A stretch of 64,000 nt of DNA from Janthinobacterium agaricidamnosum (GCF_003667705.1 NZ_CP033019.1:6138001-6202000), one strand, 5' to 3'. Numbered from the stretch's first letter, positions 32,986 through 42,173 are shown. Notes: generated by a model from the letters alone, not told the origin. Translations and numbers: made by a program.

Positions 32986-35900
32986 ATGCCGCGTGCTTGC
33001 TGCCATCCGCCAGCACGGCCAGCAACCTCGCCTTGTCCTTGCGGTAAGTATCGACGGCCGCTTCCTTGACGTGGCCGAAGCCGCGGATTTTTTCGGGCAG
33101 CGACGCCAGTTCTACGCAGGTAGGCAGGTTTTCCGCCGTCAGGTTCACCAGCAGTCCTGCCAGCAGTTCGCGGTATTCGACGATCAGCGCGCGTTCCATC
33201 TTGCGCTCGGCCGTATAACCGAAGACGTCGAAGGTGCCGCCTCTTAGCCCCTTGGCTTTCGCCAGCAGCTTAAAGGCGCGCCACATCCAGGAACCGAACT
33301 CCGCTTTCACCAGATGCCCCTTCGCATCTTTCTTGGCAAACAGCGGCGGCGCCAGGTTGAATTTCACGGAGAAATTACCCTCGAACTGCTGCTGCAACTG
33401 CTCGACGAAACGGCCATCGGTGTACAGACGCGCCACTTCATACTCGTCCTTGTAGGCCAGCAACTTGAAATAGCTCCTGGCGACGGCCGTCGACAGCTTC
33501 TGGCCCAGTCCCAGGGTGTTTTCACGGTCGCGCATCTGTTTCACCAGGGTGGCATAACCATCCGCATACGCGGCGTTTTGATACGCGGTGAGAAACTCCA
33601 CGCGTTTTTTGATGACGCTATCGAGGCTTTGCGGCATTTGCACGATGATCGCTTGCGCCGGCGTGGCGATTTGCGTGACACGGCGCACGTCGACGGCGGC
33701 GCGGCGGCCCCACAAAAAGATTTTCTTGTTCGATTCGATCCCCACGCCGTTCAATTCGATGGCGCGCAGCAGGGCCGCCTCCGTCAACGGAATGCGGCCC
33801 TTTTGCCAGGCGTAGCCGAGCATGAACAGGTTGGCGGCGATCGAGTCGCCCATCAGCGCGGTGGCCAATTTCGTCGCGTCGATGAAGTCGGCCGCGTCCG
33901 CGCCGCCCACGGATTCCTCGATCAGCTGGCGCACTTCCGCCGCTGGATATTGCCAGTCCGCATTTTGCGCAAACGTGCCCGGCGGTTGCTCGTGCAGGTT
34001 GACGACGGCCAGGCTGCGGCCAGGACGCATTTTCGACACGGCATCCTGCGCGCCGGCCGTCAGCATGTCGCAGCCCAGGATCAGGTCCGCTTCGCCCGTG
34101 GCGATGCGCTGGGCGCGGATGTGCGCCGGGGACTTGGCGATCTTCACGTGCGAGGTGACGGAACCGTTCTTTTGCGACATGCCCGTCATGTCCAGCACGG
34201 ACGCGCCCTTGCCTTCCAGGTGGGCGGCCATGCCCATTAGCGCGCCCACGGTGATGACGCCTGTGCCGCCGATGCCGTTGATCAGGATGTTGTACGGCGC
34301 GTCGCAATCGGGTAATACAGGTTCCGGCAGCGGACCGAAGTTGTCCGTCTCGCCCGCTTTACTGGCACCCGTCTTGGTTTTCTTCAGGCTGCCGCCTTCG
34401 ACGGTGACGAAGCTGGGGCAGAAACCCTTGGCGCACGAGTAATCCTTGTTGCACGAGGATTGGTCGATGGTGCGCTTGCGGCCAAATTCCGTTTCCTTCG
34501 GCAAGATCGACACGCAGTTCGACTGCACGCCGCAGTCACCGCAGCCTTCGCAGACGGCGTCGTTGATGACCATGCGCTTGGGCAAATCGGGATACTCTCC
34601 TTTTTTACGGCGACGGCGTTTCTCGGCCGCGCAGGTCTGGTCGTAGATCAGCACGGACACGCCGGGTACTTCGCGCAATTCGCGCTGCACGGCATCCATA
34701 TCCTTGCGGTCGTGCAAGGTCAGGTGGGCGGGCAGGTTGCTGCGGTCGCTGTAGCGTGACAGATCTTCCGTGACCAGTGCGATGCGGGCGATGCCTTCGG
34801 CGGCCACCTGCTGCGCCATCATGGGTACGGTGATCAGGCCGTCCACGGGCTGGCCGCCCGTCATGGCGACGGCGTCGTTGTACAGAATCTTGTAGGTGAT
34901 GTTGACCTTGGCCGCCTGCGCGGCGCGGATGGCCAGGTAGCCCGAATGAAAGTAGGTGCCGTCGCCGAGGTTCTGGAACACATGCGGCAATTCCGAGAAC
35001 GCGGCCTGGCCGATCCACGGCGCGCCTTCGCCGCCCATGTGCGTGGTCAGCTTGTTCATTTCCGGATAGATCGAGGTCGCCATCACGTGGCAGCCGATGC
35101 CGGCCAGCGCCAGGCTGCCTTCCGGCACCTTGGTCGAGGTATTGTGCGGGCAGCCGGAGCAGTAAAACGCGGGGCGGAACGGCGTATTCACGGCCTTTTT
35201 CAGGACCGCGTCCTTGGCGTCGAGGAAACTGAGTCTCGCCTTGATCAGGTCGCAGGTGACAGGATCGGAAATCAGGCGCGCGATGCGGCTGGCGATGACT
35301 CTTGCCACTTGCGAGACGGAAAAATCCGCCTTCGAGGTCAGCAGCCATTCGCCGCGCGGCGCCACCCATTCGCCTTTTTCGTCGAACTTGCCGATGACTC
35401 TAGGGCGCACGTCGTCGCGCCAGTTGTACAGCTGTTCCTTGAGCTGGTATTCGACGATCTGCCGCTTCTCTTCGACCACGAGAATTTCATCGAGACCTTG
35501 CGCAAATTCGCGCACGCTGTCCGGTTCCAGCGGCCACGGCATGGCCACCTTGAACAGGCGCATGCCCACGTCGGCCGCCATCTGCTCGTCGATGCCCAGC
35601 TCTTCCAGCGCTTCGAGCACGTCCAGATACGATTTGCCGGAGGCGATGATGCCCAGCTTGGCGTTCGGACTGTCGATGGTCGTATGGTTGAGCTTGTTTT
35701 CGCGCGCGTAGGCCAGGGCCGCATAGATCTTGTAGTCCTGCATCAGCGCTTCCTGGTTGCGCGCCTGCTGGCCCAGCGGGATGCTCGACAGGCGCGCATT
35801 CAGGCCGCCTTCGGGCATGACGAAGTCCTGCGGAATCTTGACTTCCACGCGGAACGGGTCGGCGTCGATGGAGGCCGACGATTCGACCGTGTCGGCCAGG

Positions 35901-36580
35901 GCCTTGAAGGCCACCGTGCAACCTGAAAAGCGCGACATGGCCCAGCCGTGGATGCCCAGGTCCAGGTATTCCTGCACATTGCATGGATACAGGACGGGGA
36001 TCATCGAGGCGGAAAACAGATGGTCGGACTGGTGCGGCAGGGTCGATGAGTATGCGCCATGGTCGTCGCCGGCCACCAGCAGCACGCCGCCCAGTTTGGA
36101 CGTTCCCGCATGGTTCATGTGCTTGAAGACATCGCCGCAGCGGTCCACGCCCGGGCCCTTGCCGTACCACATGGCGAACACGCCGTCGTACTTGGCCGGG
36201 CCGATCAGGTCGACCTGCTGCGAACCCCAGACGGCCGTTGCGGCCAAGTCTTCGTTGACGCCGGGCACGAACTGCACGTGGTGCGCTTCCAGCTGCTTTT
36301 TCGCTTTCCACAGGTTTTCGTCGAGGCCGCCCAGCGGTGAGCCGCGGTAGCCGGAAATGAAACCGGCCGTGTTCAGGCCGGCGGCCTGGTCGCGCAAGCG
36401 CTGCATCATGGGCAGGCGCACGAGGGCCTGGATGCCGGACAGAAAGATGGCGCCGGATGTGGCCGTGTATTTGTCGTCGAGGCTGACGGTGGTCAAACGG
36501 GATGTGTCGGGGGGCGTAGATGGCGCGGCACCGGCGTTTCTAGCGAACGCTGCGGAGCCGTTTTCCGTGGTCACGGACAT
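32984..36580 (-). CDS. Fused indolepyruvate ferredoxin oxidoreductase (IorA-IorB)
   Basis: 1198 aa, from ATG 36580 with TTTTGGAGA upstream. It oxidatively decarboxylates aryl-pyruvates (indole-3-pyruvate, phenylpyruvate) to aryl-acetyl-CoA, reducing ferredoxin. Order of domains: N-terminal pyrimidine/TPP region (FISGYRGSPLGGLDENLW, residues 50-75), TPP-binding half (GGEGAPWIGQAAF, about 510), [4Fe-4S] motif CEGCGDCGVQSNC (about 690), and a gamma/IorB-like domain from about 760 (INGIGGTGVITVGALMG). A second Cys group is SSCNKDYSCAKGFC. Burkholderiales commonly carry this fused form. It serves aromatic amino-acid catabolism. Confidence 0.92.
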   Translation of the reverse strand: MSVTTENGSAAFARNAGAAPSTPPDTSRLTTVSLDDKYTATSGAIFLSGIQALVRLPMMQRLRDQAAGLNTAGFISGYRGSPLGGLDENLWKAKKQLEAHHVQFVPGVNEDLAATAVWGSQQVDLIGPAKYDGVFAMWYGKGPGVDRCGDVFKHMNHAGTSKLGGVLLVAGDDHGAYSSTLPHQSDHLFSASMIPVLYPCNVQEYLDLGIHGWAMSRFSGCTVAFKALADTVESSASIDADPFRVEVKIPQDFVMPEGGLNARLSSIPLGQQARNQEALMQDYKIYAALAYARENKLNHTTIDSPNAKLGIIASGKSYLDVLEALEELGIDEQMAADVGMRLFKVAMPWPLEPDSVREFAQGLDEILVVEEKRQIVEYQLKEQLYNWRDDVRPRVIGKFDEKGEWVAPRGEWLLTSKADFSVSQVARVIASRIARLISDPVTCDLIKARLSFLDAKDAVLKKAVNTPFRPAFYCSGCPHNTSTKVPEGSLALAGIGCHVMATSIYPEMNKLTTHMGGEGAPWIGQAAFSELPHVFQNLGDGTYFHSGYLAIRAAQAAKVNITYKILYNDAVAMTGGQPVDGLITVPMMAQQVAAEGIARIALVTEDLSRYSDRSNLPAHLTLHDRKDMDAVQRELREVPGVSVLIYDQTCAAEKRRRRKKGEYPDLPKRMVINDAVCEGCGDCGVQSNCVSILPKETEFGRKRTIDQSSCNKDYSCAKGFCPSFVTVEGGSLKKTKTGASKAGETDNFGPLPEPVLPDCDAPYNILINGIGGTGVITVGALMGMAAHLEGKGASVLDMTGMSQKNGSVTSHVKIAKSPAHIRAQRIATGEADLILGCDMLTAGAQDAVSKMRPGRSLAVVNLHEQPPGTFAQNADWQYPAAEVRQLIEESVGGADAADFIDATKLATALMGDSIAANLFMLGYAWQKGRIPLTEAALLRAIELNGVGIESNKKIFLWGRRAAVDVRRVTQIATPAQAIIVQMPQSLDSVIKKRVEFLTAYQNAAYADGYATLVKQMRDRENTLGLGQKLSTAVARSYFKLLAYKDEYEVARLYTDGRFVEQLQQQFEGNFSVKFNLAPPLFAKKDAKGHLVKAEFGSWMWRAFKLLAKAKGLRGGTFDVFGYTAERKMERALIVEYRELLAGLLVNLTAENLPTCVELASLPEKIRGFGHVKEAAVDTYRKDKARLLAVLADGSKHAA

Positions 36581-36680
36581 GGCTGTCTCCAAAAGGGTGT
36601 TTCAGATATCGGCTGTACCAGGGACGCGCCCGGTAAGGCGCGTACTGTGCAGACGGGATGGCCGCGTGTGGGCGGCACAT

Positions 36681-36704
36681 AACTAGTTTAAATTTAAAAT
36701 AGTT
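36681..36704. promoter_or_regulatory. 24-bp AT-rich near-perfect palindrome upstream of the oxidoreductase gene
   Basis: AACTAGTTTAAA and its mirror TTTAAAATAGTT match at 11 of 12 pairs, 101-124 bp upstream of the start codon. An A/T-only core within GC-rich DNA suggests an operator for an Lrp/AsnC or TetR-type regulator overlapping the promoter. Confidence 0.5.
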
Positions 36705-36822
36705 AATGTGGTCAGTGTAGAACGACCGTGAGGAACGGGCAAATACGCTTTGGCGATGGGGGTATAAGAAAAAATGATGGCCTGCCTTGCGCCGCAAGAC
36801 AGGCCCTGTCTGCCGTGCCCGC

Positions 36823-37965
36823 TTAGGGCTGCGTCCATTGCAGCTTGCGCGCGCGCAAGGGATAGGCGACGGGCGTCAACTCGGGCAGCAGGGCATTGAG
36901 CGAGTCTTGCGTCAGTTCCAGGGCTTTTTGCGGACTGAGTTCATTGATACTGATGGTGCTGAAGATACCGTTATCAAAGCTCAGGTAGACGGGAGGCCCA
37001 TTTTCCTTGATATCGAAGGTCTTGCGGTCTTTGTAGAAGGCGATTTCGTACGTGCCCGGCGGCAGTTCCAGCGCCACATGGGTCTTGGAGTCATTATAGT
37101 AAGAGGTTTTTTTCGCGCGGCCCTGCAGATGGCTGGACTGGATATCATAGAATTTCCTGCCACTGTCGAATTTCTCGCTATCCACTGTTTCTTGCGGCAT
37201 GCGGTTAAAGAAGATCAGATTGGCTTTTTTGTTGAGTGCCGTGCCCGCCTGTCCTGGCACATTCGACGGCTCGAGGGCGGTCGTACGGCGCATGCCTTGT
37301 TCCTCGGCTTGTTGCACGGTTTTGCGCTCAATGATCGCGTTCAGCGTAATGGCAACGTGCAGTGGCCCTATACGATTTGCCTCTTTGACATCGTAGCTGA
37401 GTCCCTTCATCGCGGCGCGTGTCGTTTCGATGGAATGCCAGATCGTTTTGGCTGCAACCCGGTCGTATACCACCGTTTCAATGAGCATGACGAGGCTGGA
37501 GTAGCAGCCAAAGCTATTGCATTTTCCTAGCGTGGTATCGGCATATTTCCAGTCGATCAACGCCACGTAGCGCCGCCCCGTCGTGCTGGCAGGCAGTCCC
37601 TGCACGGTGTCGAGGATGGATGGTCGCTTGAACGCGGGTGGCATGGGGACGAAGGCGAATTCTTCTTTCGGATCCTTGGCAGCGTCGACATAGGCACGGC
37701 AAGCCCAGCTTTTGAACAGGGAGGTGTTGTCCGACGAGACGATGGTACCCCAGGTACTTTCATGGGTCTTGGGCGTACAACTTTCCGGCGCAATAAATAC
37801 CACCACCTCGATTTCTTTTCTTTCGATGGGCTGCGCAACATCGCTGAGCAGCACCTCGCGCAAGGGAAATTCGGATTGAGGGCGCGCGGCTTGAGCGCCC
37901 TGCATCAGTAGCAGCAGGACGGCGCTTGCCGCCAGACGGCGCAAGGAAGTGGTAAGCAAGAACAT
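36823..37965 (-). CDS. Exported protein of unknown family
   Basis: 380 aa with signal peptide (RRLAASAVLLLLMQGAQA-AR, cleavage near 26). The body is beta/alpha-mixed with Cys at ESCTPK, SWACRAY, KCNSFGC. The C-terminal domain from about residue 280 (HVALELPPGTYEIAFYKDRK) resembles a DUF2846-like beta-sandwich. AT-richer codon use than neighbours is seen around 37100-37500. Stand-alone gene between the oxidoreductase and LysR genes; function unknown. Confidence 0.65.
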   Translation of the reverse strand: MFLLTTSLRRLAASAVLLLLMQGAQAARPQSEFPLREVLLSDVAQPIERKEIEVVVFIAPESCTPKTHESTWGTIVSSDNTSLFKSWACRAYVDAAKDPKEEFAFVPMPPAFKRPSILDTVQGLPASTTGRRYVALIDWKYADTTLGKCNSFGCYSSLVMLIETVVYDRVAAKTIWHSIETTRAAMKGLSYDVKEANRIGPLHVAITLNAIIERKTVQQAEEQGMRRTTALEPSNVPGQAGTALNKKANLIFFNRMPQETVDSEKFDSGRKFYDIQSSHLQGRAKKTSYYNDSKTHVALELPPGTYEIAFYKDRKTFDIKENGPPVYLSFDNGIFSTISINELSPQKALELTQDSLNALLPELTPVAYPLRARKLQWTQP

Positions 37966-38039
37966 GATGACGATGGTGAAATGAATAAGACCATCATTTT
38001 ATTTCTTTTGAGAAATTATTGTTGGAAAAATAATTCACG

Positions 38040-38969
38040 CTACAGCACGTGCGCCCCCACCCAGCGTCCGCTGCCGCACAGTTCGGCGGCCACTTGCAGC
38101 ACGAGGTTTTTCACGGCGTTGCCTGCATTGGTGAGGGGAATGTTTTTCGAGGCGCACAGGGCCACCGTGCGCGACAGCACGGGGCTGTGGATGGCGTAGC
38201 TGCGCATGGCGCCGCTGTCCAGTTCGGCCAGCAGGGGCGCGGCGGGCAGGATGGTAGCGCCCATGCCGGCCAGGATGGCCGATTTCAGGATGGCGATCGA
38301 GTTGATCTCGATCACGTTCGCCGTCTCCAGTGCCAGTTCGCGGGCGCGGCTGTCGATGCGGGGGCGCACGCCATGCTGCAGGCCCGGCAGGATCAGGGTG
38401 GCGCTCAATGCCTGCGCGAATGACAGCGCCGTGCCCGGGGGCGCGAACGGCGAATCGCTGCGGCAGATAAAACGCATTTCTTCCTCCACCAGGGGGCAGC
38501 AGGAAAACGGCGTCAGCTGGCCATCGTCGAACAGCACGGCCAGATTGATGCGGCCTGATTTGAGCTGTGCATTGAGGTTGCCCGTGATTTCTTCCGTCAG
38601 TTGCAGGGTGATCTCGGGATAGCGTTCGCGCGCGGCCAGCAGCAGGGGCAGGGCCAGGGCGCCGGAGATACTGTGCGGCAAGCCCAGGGTGACATTGCCG
38701 GACGGCCGCGTGGCGCTTTGCGTAACGGCCGAGCGGGCGTCCGCCACCTGTTTCAGGATCGCCTGCGCATGTTCGTAAAACACCTTGCCCGCATCCGTGC
38801 TGAGCACGCCCTGGGCCGAGCGGTGCAGCAGCTGCACGCCCAGTTCCTCTTCCAGCTGGCGCAGCTGCTGCGTCAGGGCCGGCTGCGCCACGTGCAGGAT
38901 CAGGGCCGCGCGCGACAGCGAGCCGTGGTCGACGATGGCGACAAAGTAGCGTAATTGGCGCAGTTCCAT
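38040..38969 (-). CDS. LysR-family regulator (Nac/Cbl-like)
   Basis: 309 aa from ATG 38969. HTH MELRQLRYFVAIVDHGSLSR (1-20) and LHVAQPALTQQLRQLEEELG. Effector domain: VTLGLPHSISGALALPLLLA; LPGLQHGVRPRID; MGATILPAAPLL. The sequence is close to the nitrogen-assimilation (Nac)-type branch, often acting on amino-acid or nitrogen genes. Divergent from the HD-GYP gene across 138 bp that contain a 16-bp palindrome, so it may control it. Confidence 0.85.
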   Translation of the reverse strand: MELRQLRYFVAIVDHGSLSRAALILHVAQPALTQQLRQLEEELGVQLLHRSAQGVLSTDAGKVFYEHAQAILKQVADARSAVTQSATRPSGNVTLGLPHSISGALALPLLLAARERYPEITLQLTEEITGNLNAQLKSGRINLAVLFDDGQLTPFSCCPLVEEEMRFICRSDSPFAPPGTALSFAQALSATLILPGLQHGVRPRIDSRARELALETANVIEINSIAILKSAILAGMGATILPAAPLLAELDSGAMRSYAIHSPVLSRTVALCASKNIPLTNAGNAVKNLVLQVAAELCGSGRWVGAHVL

Positions 38970-39040
38970 GGGTCCCAATAGCGGTGCGGTGAGCGGAAAA
39001 AACAGGGTGTTGCGCCGCAGCGCCGAACGCGGCCAGCAGA

Positions 39041-39056
39041 ATAACAATTTTGTTAT
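39041..39056. promoter_or_regulatory. 16-bp perfect palindrome between LysR and HD-GYP genes
   Basis: ATAACAA-TT-TTGTTAT. It overlaps a plus-strand -10-like TATACT (39054-39059) and sits 52 bp before the HD-GYP start. Candidate operator of the divergent LysR protein or another dimeric regulator. Confidence 0.55.
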
Positions 39057-39107
39057 ACTCATTCTAGCGCCTTCGGTGCTCCAGCCGCGTATTTGTGGGA
39101 TGACAGC

Positions 39108-40334
39108 ATGCTCAAGAAAGTTGATTCGTCTCAATTAAAAGTGGGCATGTACATTCATGACCTCAGTTGTGACTGGATGACGCATCCGTTCGTGCGCAAC
39201 CGTTTTCTGTTGCGCAGCGACGATGAAATCCGCAAGATCGTGCAGGCCGGCATCCACGACGTGGTGATCGACAGCGGCAAGGGCCTCGACGTGCAGGATG
39301 CGCCCACCGTGGCGCAGGCGCGCGCCGAGACCGAGCGCGAACTGGTGCAGATCGCCGCGGCGCCGCAGGTGGTCACGCGCGTGTCGTTGGGCATGGAACT
39401 GGCGCGCGCCGCGCAGGTGCGGCGCCAGGCGGCGAGCCTGGTACGTACGGTGATGGCCGACGTGCGCCTGGGCAAGGCGGTCGAGCTCGACCGCGTGCAG
39501 CACACGGTGCAAGATATTACCGAATCGATCCTGCGCAATCCCGGCGCCCTCGTCGGCTTGTTGCGCATCAAGACCAAGGATGACTACACCTTCCTGCATT
39601 CCGTCAGCGTGTGCGCGCTGCTGGTGGCGTTTTGCCGCTCGCGCGGCATCGATGCGGCCACCACGCACCAGGCGGGCCTCGGTGGCTTGCTGCACGACAC
39701 GGGCAAGGCGCTGGTGCCCGACAGCGTGCTGAACAAGCCCGGTCCCCTCACGTCCGAGGAATTTGCCCTGATCAAGCGCCATCCGCGCGATGGCTACGAG
39801 ATCCTGCTGCAGTCGCCCGACCTGGGCGCCATTCCGCTCGACATCGCCTTGCATCACCACGAGCGGCGCGACGGCAGCGGCTATCCGGACCAGCTGGCCG
39901 GCGACGCCATCAGCGAGCTGGCGCAGATGGCCGCCATCGTCGACGTGTACGACGCGCTGACGTCGGACCGCAGCTATCACAAGGGCATTCCCGCCGCCGA
40001 AGCCCTGCGCAAGATTTATGAATGGAGCAAATTCCATTTCAACCCCGTGTTTGCGCAGGATTTCATGCGCTGCGTGGGCATCTATCCGGTGGGCACCATG
40101 GTGATGCTGGAATCGGGCCGCCTGGCCGTCGTCGTCGAGGCGCACGAAAGCAATCTGCTGGCGCCGAAAGTGAATGTGTTTTTCAGTACGAAGAGCAAGA
40201 CCTACATCAAGCCCGAGACGGTGGACCTGTCGCGCGGCTTCGGTTTTGGCGGCGCCGACAAGATCGTCGGCCATGAGTCGGCGGCCAAGTGGCAGGTCGA
40301 TCCCATGCGTTTTATCTCGCTGGCGGATGCATGA
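39108..40334 (+). CDS. HD-GYP domain cyclic-di-GMP phosphodiesterase
   Basis: 408 aa. N-terminal DUF3391 region (VDSSQLKVGMYIHDLSCDW) to about 130, then the HD-GYP domain from about 150: HSVSVCALL, GLLHDTGKALVPD (HD metal pair), HHHERRDGSGYP (HHE and GYP). All usual metal residues are present, so it should hydrolyse c-di-GMP to pGpG/GMP. Cytosolic, no receiver domain. It converges on a GGDEF cyclase gene across a 100-bp repeat element. ATG 39108 is used; TTG 39093 is the upstream alternative. Confidence 0.92.
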   Translation: MLKKVDSSQLKVGMYIHDLSCDWMTHPFVRNRFLLRSDDEIRKIVQAGIHDVVIDSGKGLDVQDAPTVAQARAETERELVQIAAAPQVVTRVSLGMELARAAQVRRQAASLVRTVMADVRLGKAVELDRVQHTVQDITESILRNPGALVGLLRIKTKDDYTFLHSVSVCALLVAFCRSRGIDAATTHQAGLGGLLHDTGKALVPDSVLNKPGPLTSEEFALIKRHPRDGYEILLQSPDLGAIPLDIALHHHERRDGSGYPDQLAGDAISELAQMAAIVDVYDALTSDRSYHKGIPAAEALRKIYEWSKFHFNPVFAQDFMRCVGIYPVGTMVMLESGRLAVVVEAHESNLLAPKVNVFFSTKSKTYIKPETVDLSRGFGFGGADKIVGHESAAKWQVDPMRFISLADA

Positions 40335-40358
40335 ACGGTGTGTGTTCTTTGAAAAAGA

Positions 40359-40455
40359 GCGCCTGAAAAACGTTCAGGGCAAGGCGCTGGCGCGAAGACA
40401 GTACGACGAGTACGGCGAGCGCCGGCAACGCCGCGATGGACGTTTTGTCAGGTGA
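40359..40455. repeat. Dispersed ~100-bp imperfect palindrome, copy 1
   Basis: Starts GCGCCTGAAAAACGTTCAGG and ends GGACGTTTTGTCAGG, which are partly complementary; the centre is GTACGACGAGTAC. It matches, in reverse complement, the element at 52974-53075 through shared words CTGAAAAA, CGTTCAGGGC, GAAGACAGTAC, TACGGCGAG, GCAAC, ATGGAC. It fills the gap between the convergent HD-GYP and GGDEF genes. Confidence 0.75.
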
Positions 40456-41502
40456 TCAGAAAAATTCCGCCGTATCGTTCGAGGCGATGGTGGTAAGCAA
40501 GCCCTTGGCGACCAGCTCATCGTAATGGCAAGCCAGGTTGCGGCCATGGCTCTTGGCGTAATACAAGGCCTGGTCGGCGCGGCCGAGGATGATGACGGGC
40601 GCCTCGTAGGCGTTGATGCTGACGAAGCCCACGCTGACGGTGACTTTGCCCACTTGCGGGAAGTCGTGCGCCTCGACATTGGTGCGGAAGCGGTCGATGA
40701 TTTTCTGCGCATTTTCCAGGGTGATCGAGCGCAGCAGCACGACGAATTCCTCGCCGCCGAAGCGGAAGATGCGGTCTTGCGAGCGGAACGACGATTGCAG
40801 CTGGTTGGCGATCAGGATCAGCACTTCATCGCCATACAGGTGGCCAAACTTATCGTTGACCAGTTTGAAATGATCGACGTCAATCACGGCCAGCCATTGC
40901 CGTTCCGTGTCCGTATGGTGGCGCCGTTCTTCATCGACGGGACGCGGCTTGTCCGCTTCCGGTTCGCCGCGGCTGTGCAGGATTTTCGCCAGCTGGTCGT
41001 CGAAGGTCTTGCGGTTCAACAGGCCGGTGAGCGAATCGCGTTCGCTGTAGTCGAGCAGGTTCTGGAAATTGCGGTACACGCTGACGATGCCGCCGATCAC
41101 CTGGATGGTGGCGCCCGTGTAGGGCGTGGGGTTGGTGATTTCCAGGCAGGTGGTGACCTGGTCGCCGATCCAGATGGGCAGCCACAGCAGGTGGCGGCCG
41201 TCGGCGCACAGGGTGTCGGCGCTCGCTTCATGGCGCTTGATGCAGGCGGCCAGGGCCGGGTAGTCGGACAGCGGTTCGCCTGGCAGGGTAGGGTCGGTAT
41301 GCTCTTCCATGCGGGCCACGCTGCCCGCCACGATGATGGCCCGCGACCGCACGAATACCTGGCCACGCACGGTGGTCAGGGCCAGCACACGGGTCTGCGA
41401 CGCGGCAGCGAGTTCCTGCACTGCCGAGATCACGGAAATGTCGAGCATCGTGTGGTCGCGGTGCCCGGTCATGTCCACCATGTGTTTCAGTAGGGAATCC
41501 AT
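40456..41502 (-). CDS. Diguanylate cyclase (GGDEF)
   Basis: 348 aa from ATG 41502; the longer frame upstream is unlikely. Residues 10-165 form a GAF-like sensor (LAAASQTRVLALTTVRGQVF). The GGDEF domain spans about 180-345: FDQLAKIL, IDVDHFKLVNDKFGHLYGDE, active site RFGGEEFVVLL. An I-site RSQD lies 5 residues before GGEEF, so product inhibition is expected. Makes c-di-GMP. Divergent from the flp pilin gene, with a shared 481-bp control region. Confidence 0.92.
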   Translation of the reverse strand: MDSLLKHMVDMTGHRDHTMLDISVISAVQELAAASQTRVLALTTVRGQVFVRSRAIIVAGSVARMEEHTDPTLPGEPLSDYPALAACIKRHEASADTLCADGRHLLWLPIWIGDQVTTCLEITNPTPYTGATIQVIGGIVSVYRNFQNLLDYSERDSLTGLLNRKTFDDQLAKILHSRGEPEADKPRPVDEERRHHTDTERQWLAVIDVDHFKLVNDKFGHLYGDEVLILIANQLQSSFRSQDRIFRFGGEEFVVLLRSITLENAQKIIDRFRTNVEAHDFPQVGKVTVSVGFVSINAYEAPVIILGRADQALYYAKSHGRNLACHYDELVAKGLLTTIASNDTAEFF

Positions 41503-41671
41503 TGTCGTTCTCTGGAAAGTAGTCACACAAGTGTCGTCATACCAGCATTGCATCAAGCAAGAGCATGTTCGCGTCCGTCTACAAGAAGCCAAGATTTATT
41601 TGGTGGCATGACGCTCTGTACCGCCGGGCGAGAGGCCTTTCCAAAGAAGAGCTAAGCAGGATAATGTCTTT

Positions 41672-41686
41672 TTGCCTAATAGGCAA
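41672..41686. promoter_or_regulatory. Dyad TTGCCT-AAT-AGGCAA
   Basis: Perfect 6-bp arms around 3 nt, 170 bp from the cyclase start. Candidate operator in the divergent region. Confidence 0.4.
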
Positions 41687-41704
41687 TTAACGTATGCAAT
41701 ATTT

Positions 41705-41718
41705 CATGTAAATACATG
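41705..41718. promoter_or_regulatory. Dyad CATGTA-AA-TACATG
   Basis: Perfect 6-bp arms around AA, one to two helical turns from the previous dyad; candidate operator. Confidence 0.4.
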
Positions 41719-41820
41719 AGATTCATGCACTACATTGCAAAAAACTTGCCCTGACGAAGGCTTTCAATCCGCATCGCAACATTTGTTTGCGCCAGCCGCC
41801 ATGTCGACAAGGTTTGATAA

Positions 41821-41834
41821 TTTCCATATGGAAA
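41821..41834. promoter_or_regulatory. Palindrome TTTCCATATGGAAA
   Basis: Uninterrupted 14-bp palindrome 150 bp before flp, inside a looser repeat ACAAG...CTTGT. Candidate operator for pilus expression. Confidence 0.45.
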
Positions 41835-41983
41835 CTTGTGGCGCGTCAATTTGCCAAAACGTGGACGCTTTATAGTCAATGCAATGGCGCAGAAATTTAC
41901 GGCAGGAAACATATTAGCAGGAAAGGGCAATGTTTCACACCCGATTGCGCCAGGGACTTGTGATTCACTTTTGGGAGCTTGTC

Positions 41984-42166
41984 ATGCATACCTTCCTGTC
42001 GGCAGTACAGCAGTTTGTCAAGGATGAGGATGGCATTACGGCAATCGAATACGGCCTGATTGCGGCCTTGATGGCCACCGCCATCACGGCCGGATTCTTG
42101 CTGATCAAGACCAACTTGCTGGCCGTCCTCACCGACATCTCGTCGAACCTGGTGTTGACGCCCTAA
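41984..42166 (+). CDS. flp: Flp/Fap-type pilin
   Basis: 60 aa, from ATG 41984 with GGGAG 6 nt upstream. Type IVb prepilin: short leader MHTFLSAVQQFVKDEDG cut after Gly17, then ITAIEYGLIAALMATAI with the conserved Glu-Tyr pair at +5/+6 of the mature protein and a hydrophobic helix. It is the major structural subunit of the tad pilus. A terminator lies directly after it, so most transcripts encode pilin alone. Confidence 0.95.
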   Translation: MHTFLSAVQQFVKDEDGITAIEYGLIAALMATAITAGFLLIKTNLLAVLTDISSNLVLTP

Positions 42167-42173
42167 GCGGGTG

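Larger units (their letters stand above)
41503..41983. other. Divergent control region between diguanylate cyclase and tad pilus locus
   Basis: 481 bp without a gene; AT-richer than average. It holds three perfect dyads (41672-41686, 41705-41718, 41821-41834, listed separately). A frame at 41836-42027 and its reverse are composition artefacts. Promoters for both the cyclase and flp must lie here; no consensus pair with correct spacing is convincing. Confidence 0.6.

Noticed and set aside
41838..41856. Sigma-54-like promoter TGGC...TTGC before flp
   Set aside because: Spacing between GG and GC is 11 instead of the required 10, and no enhancer-binding gene is nearby.
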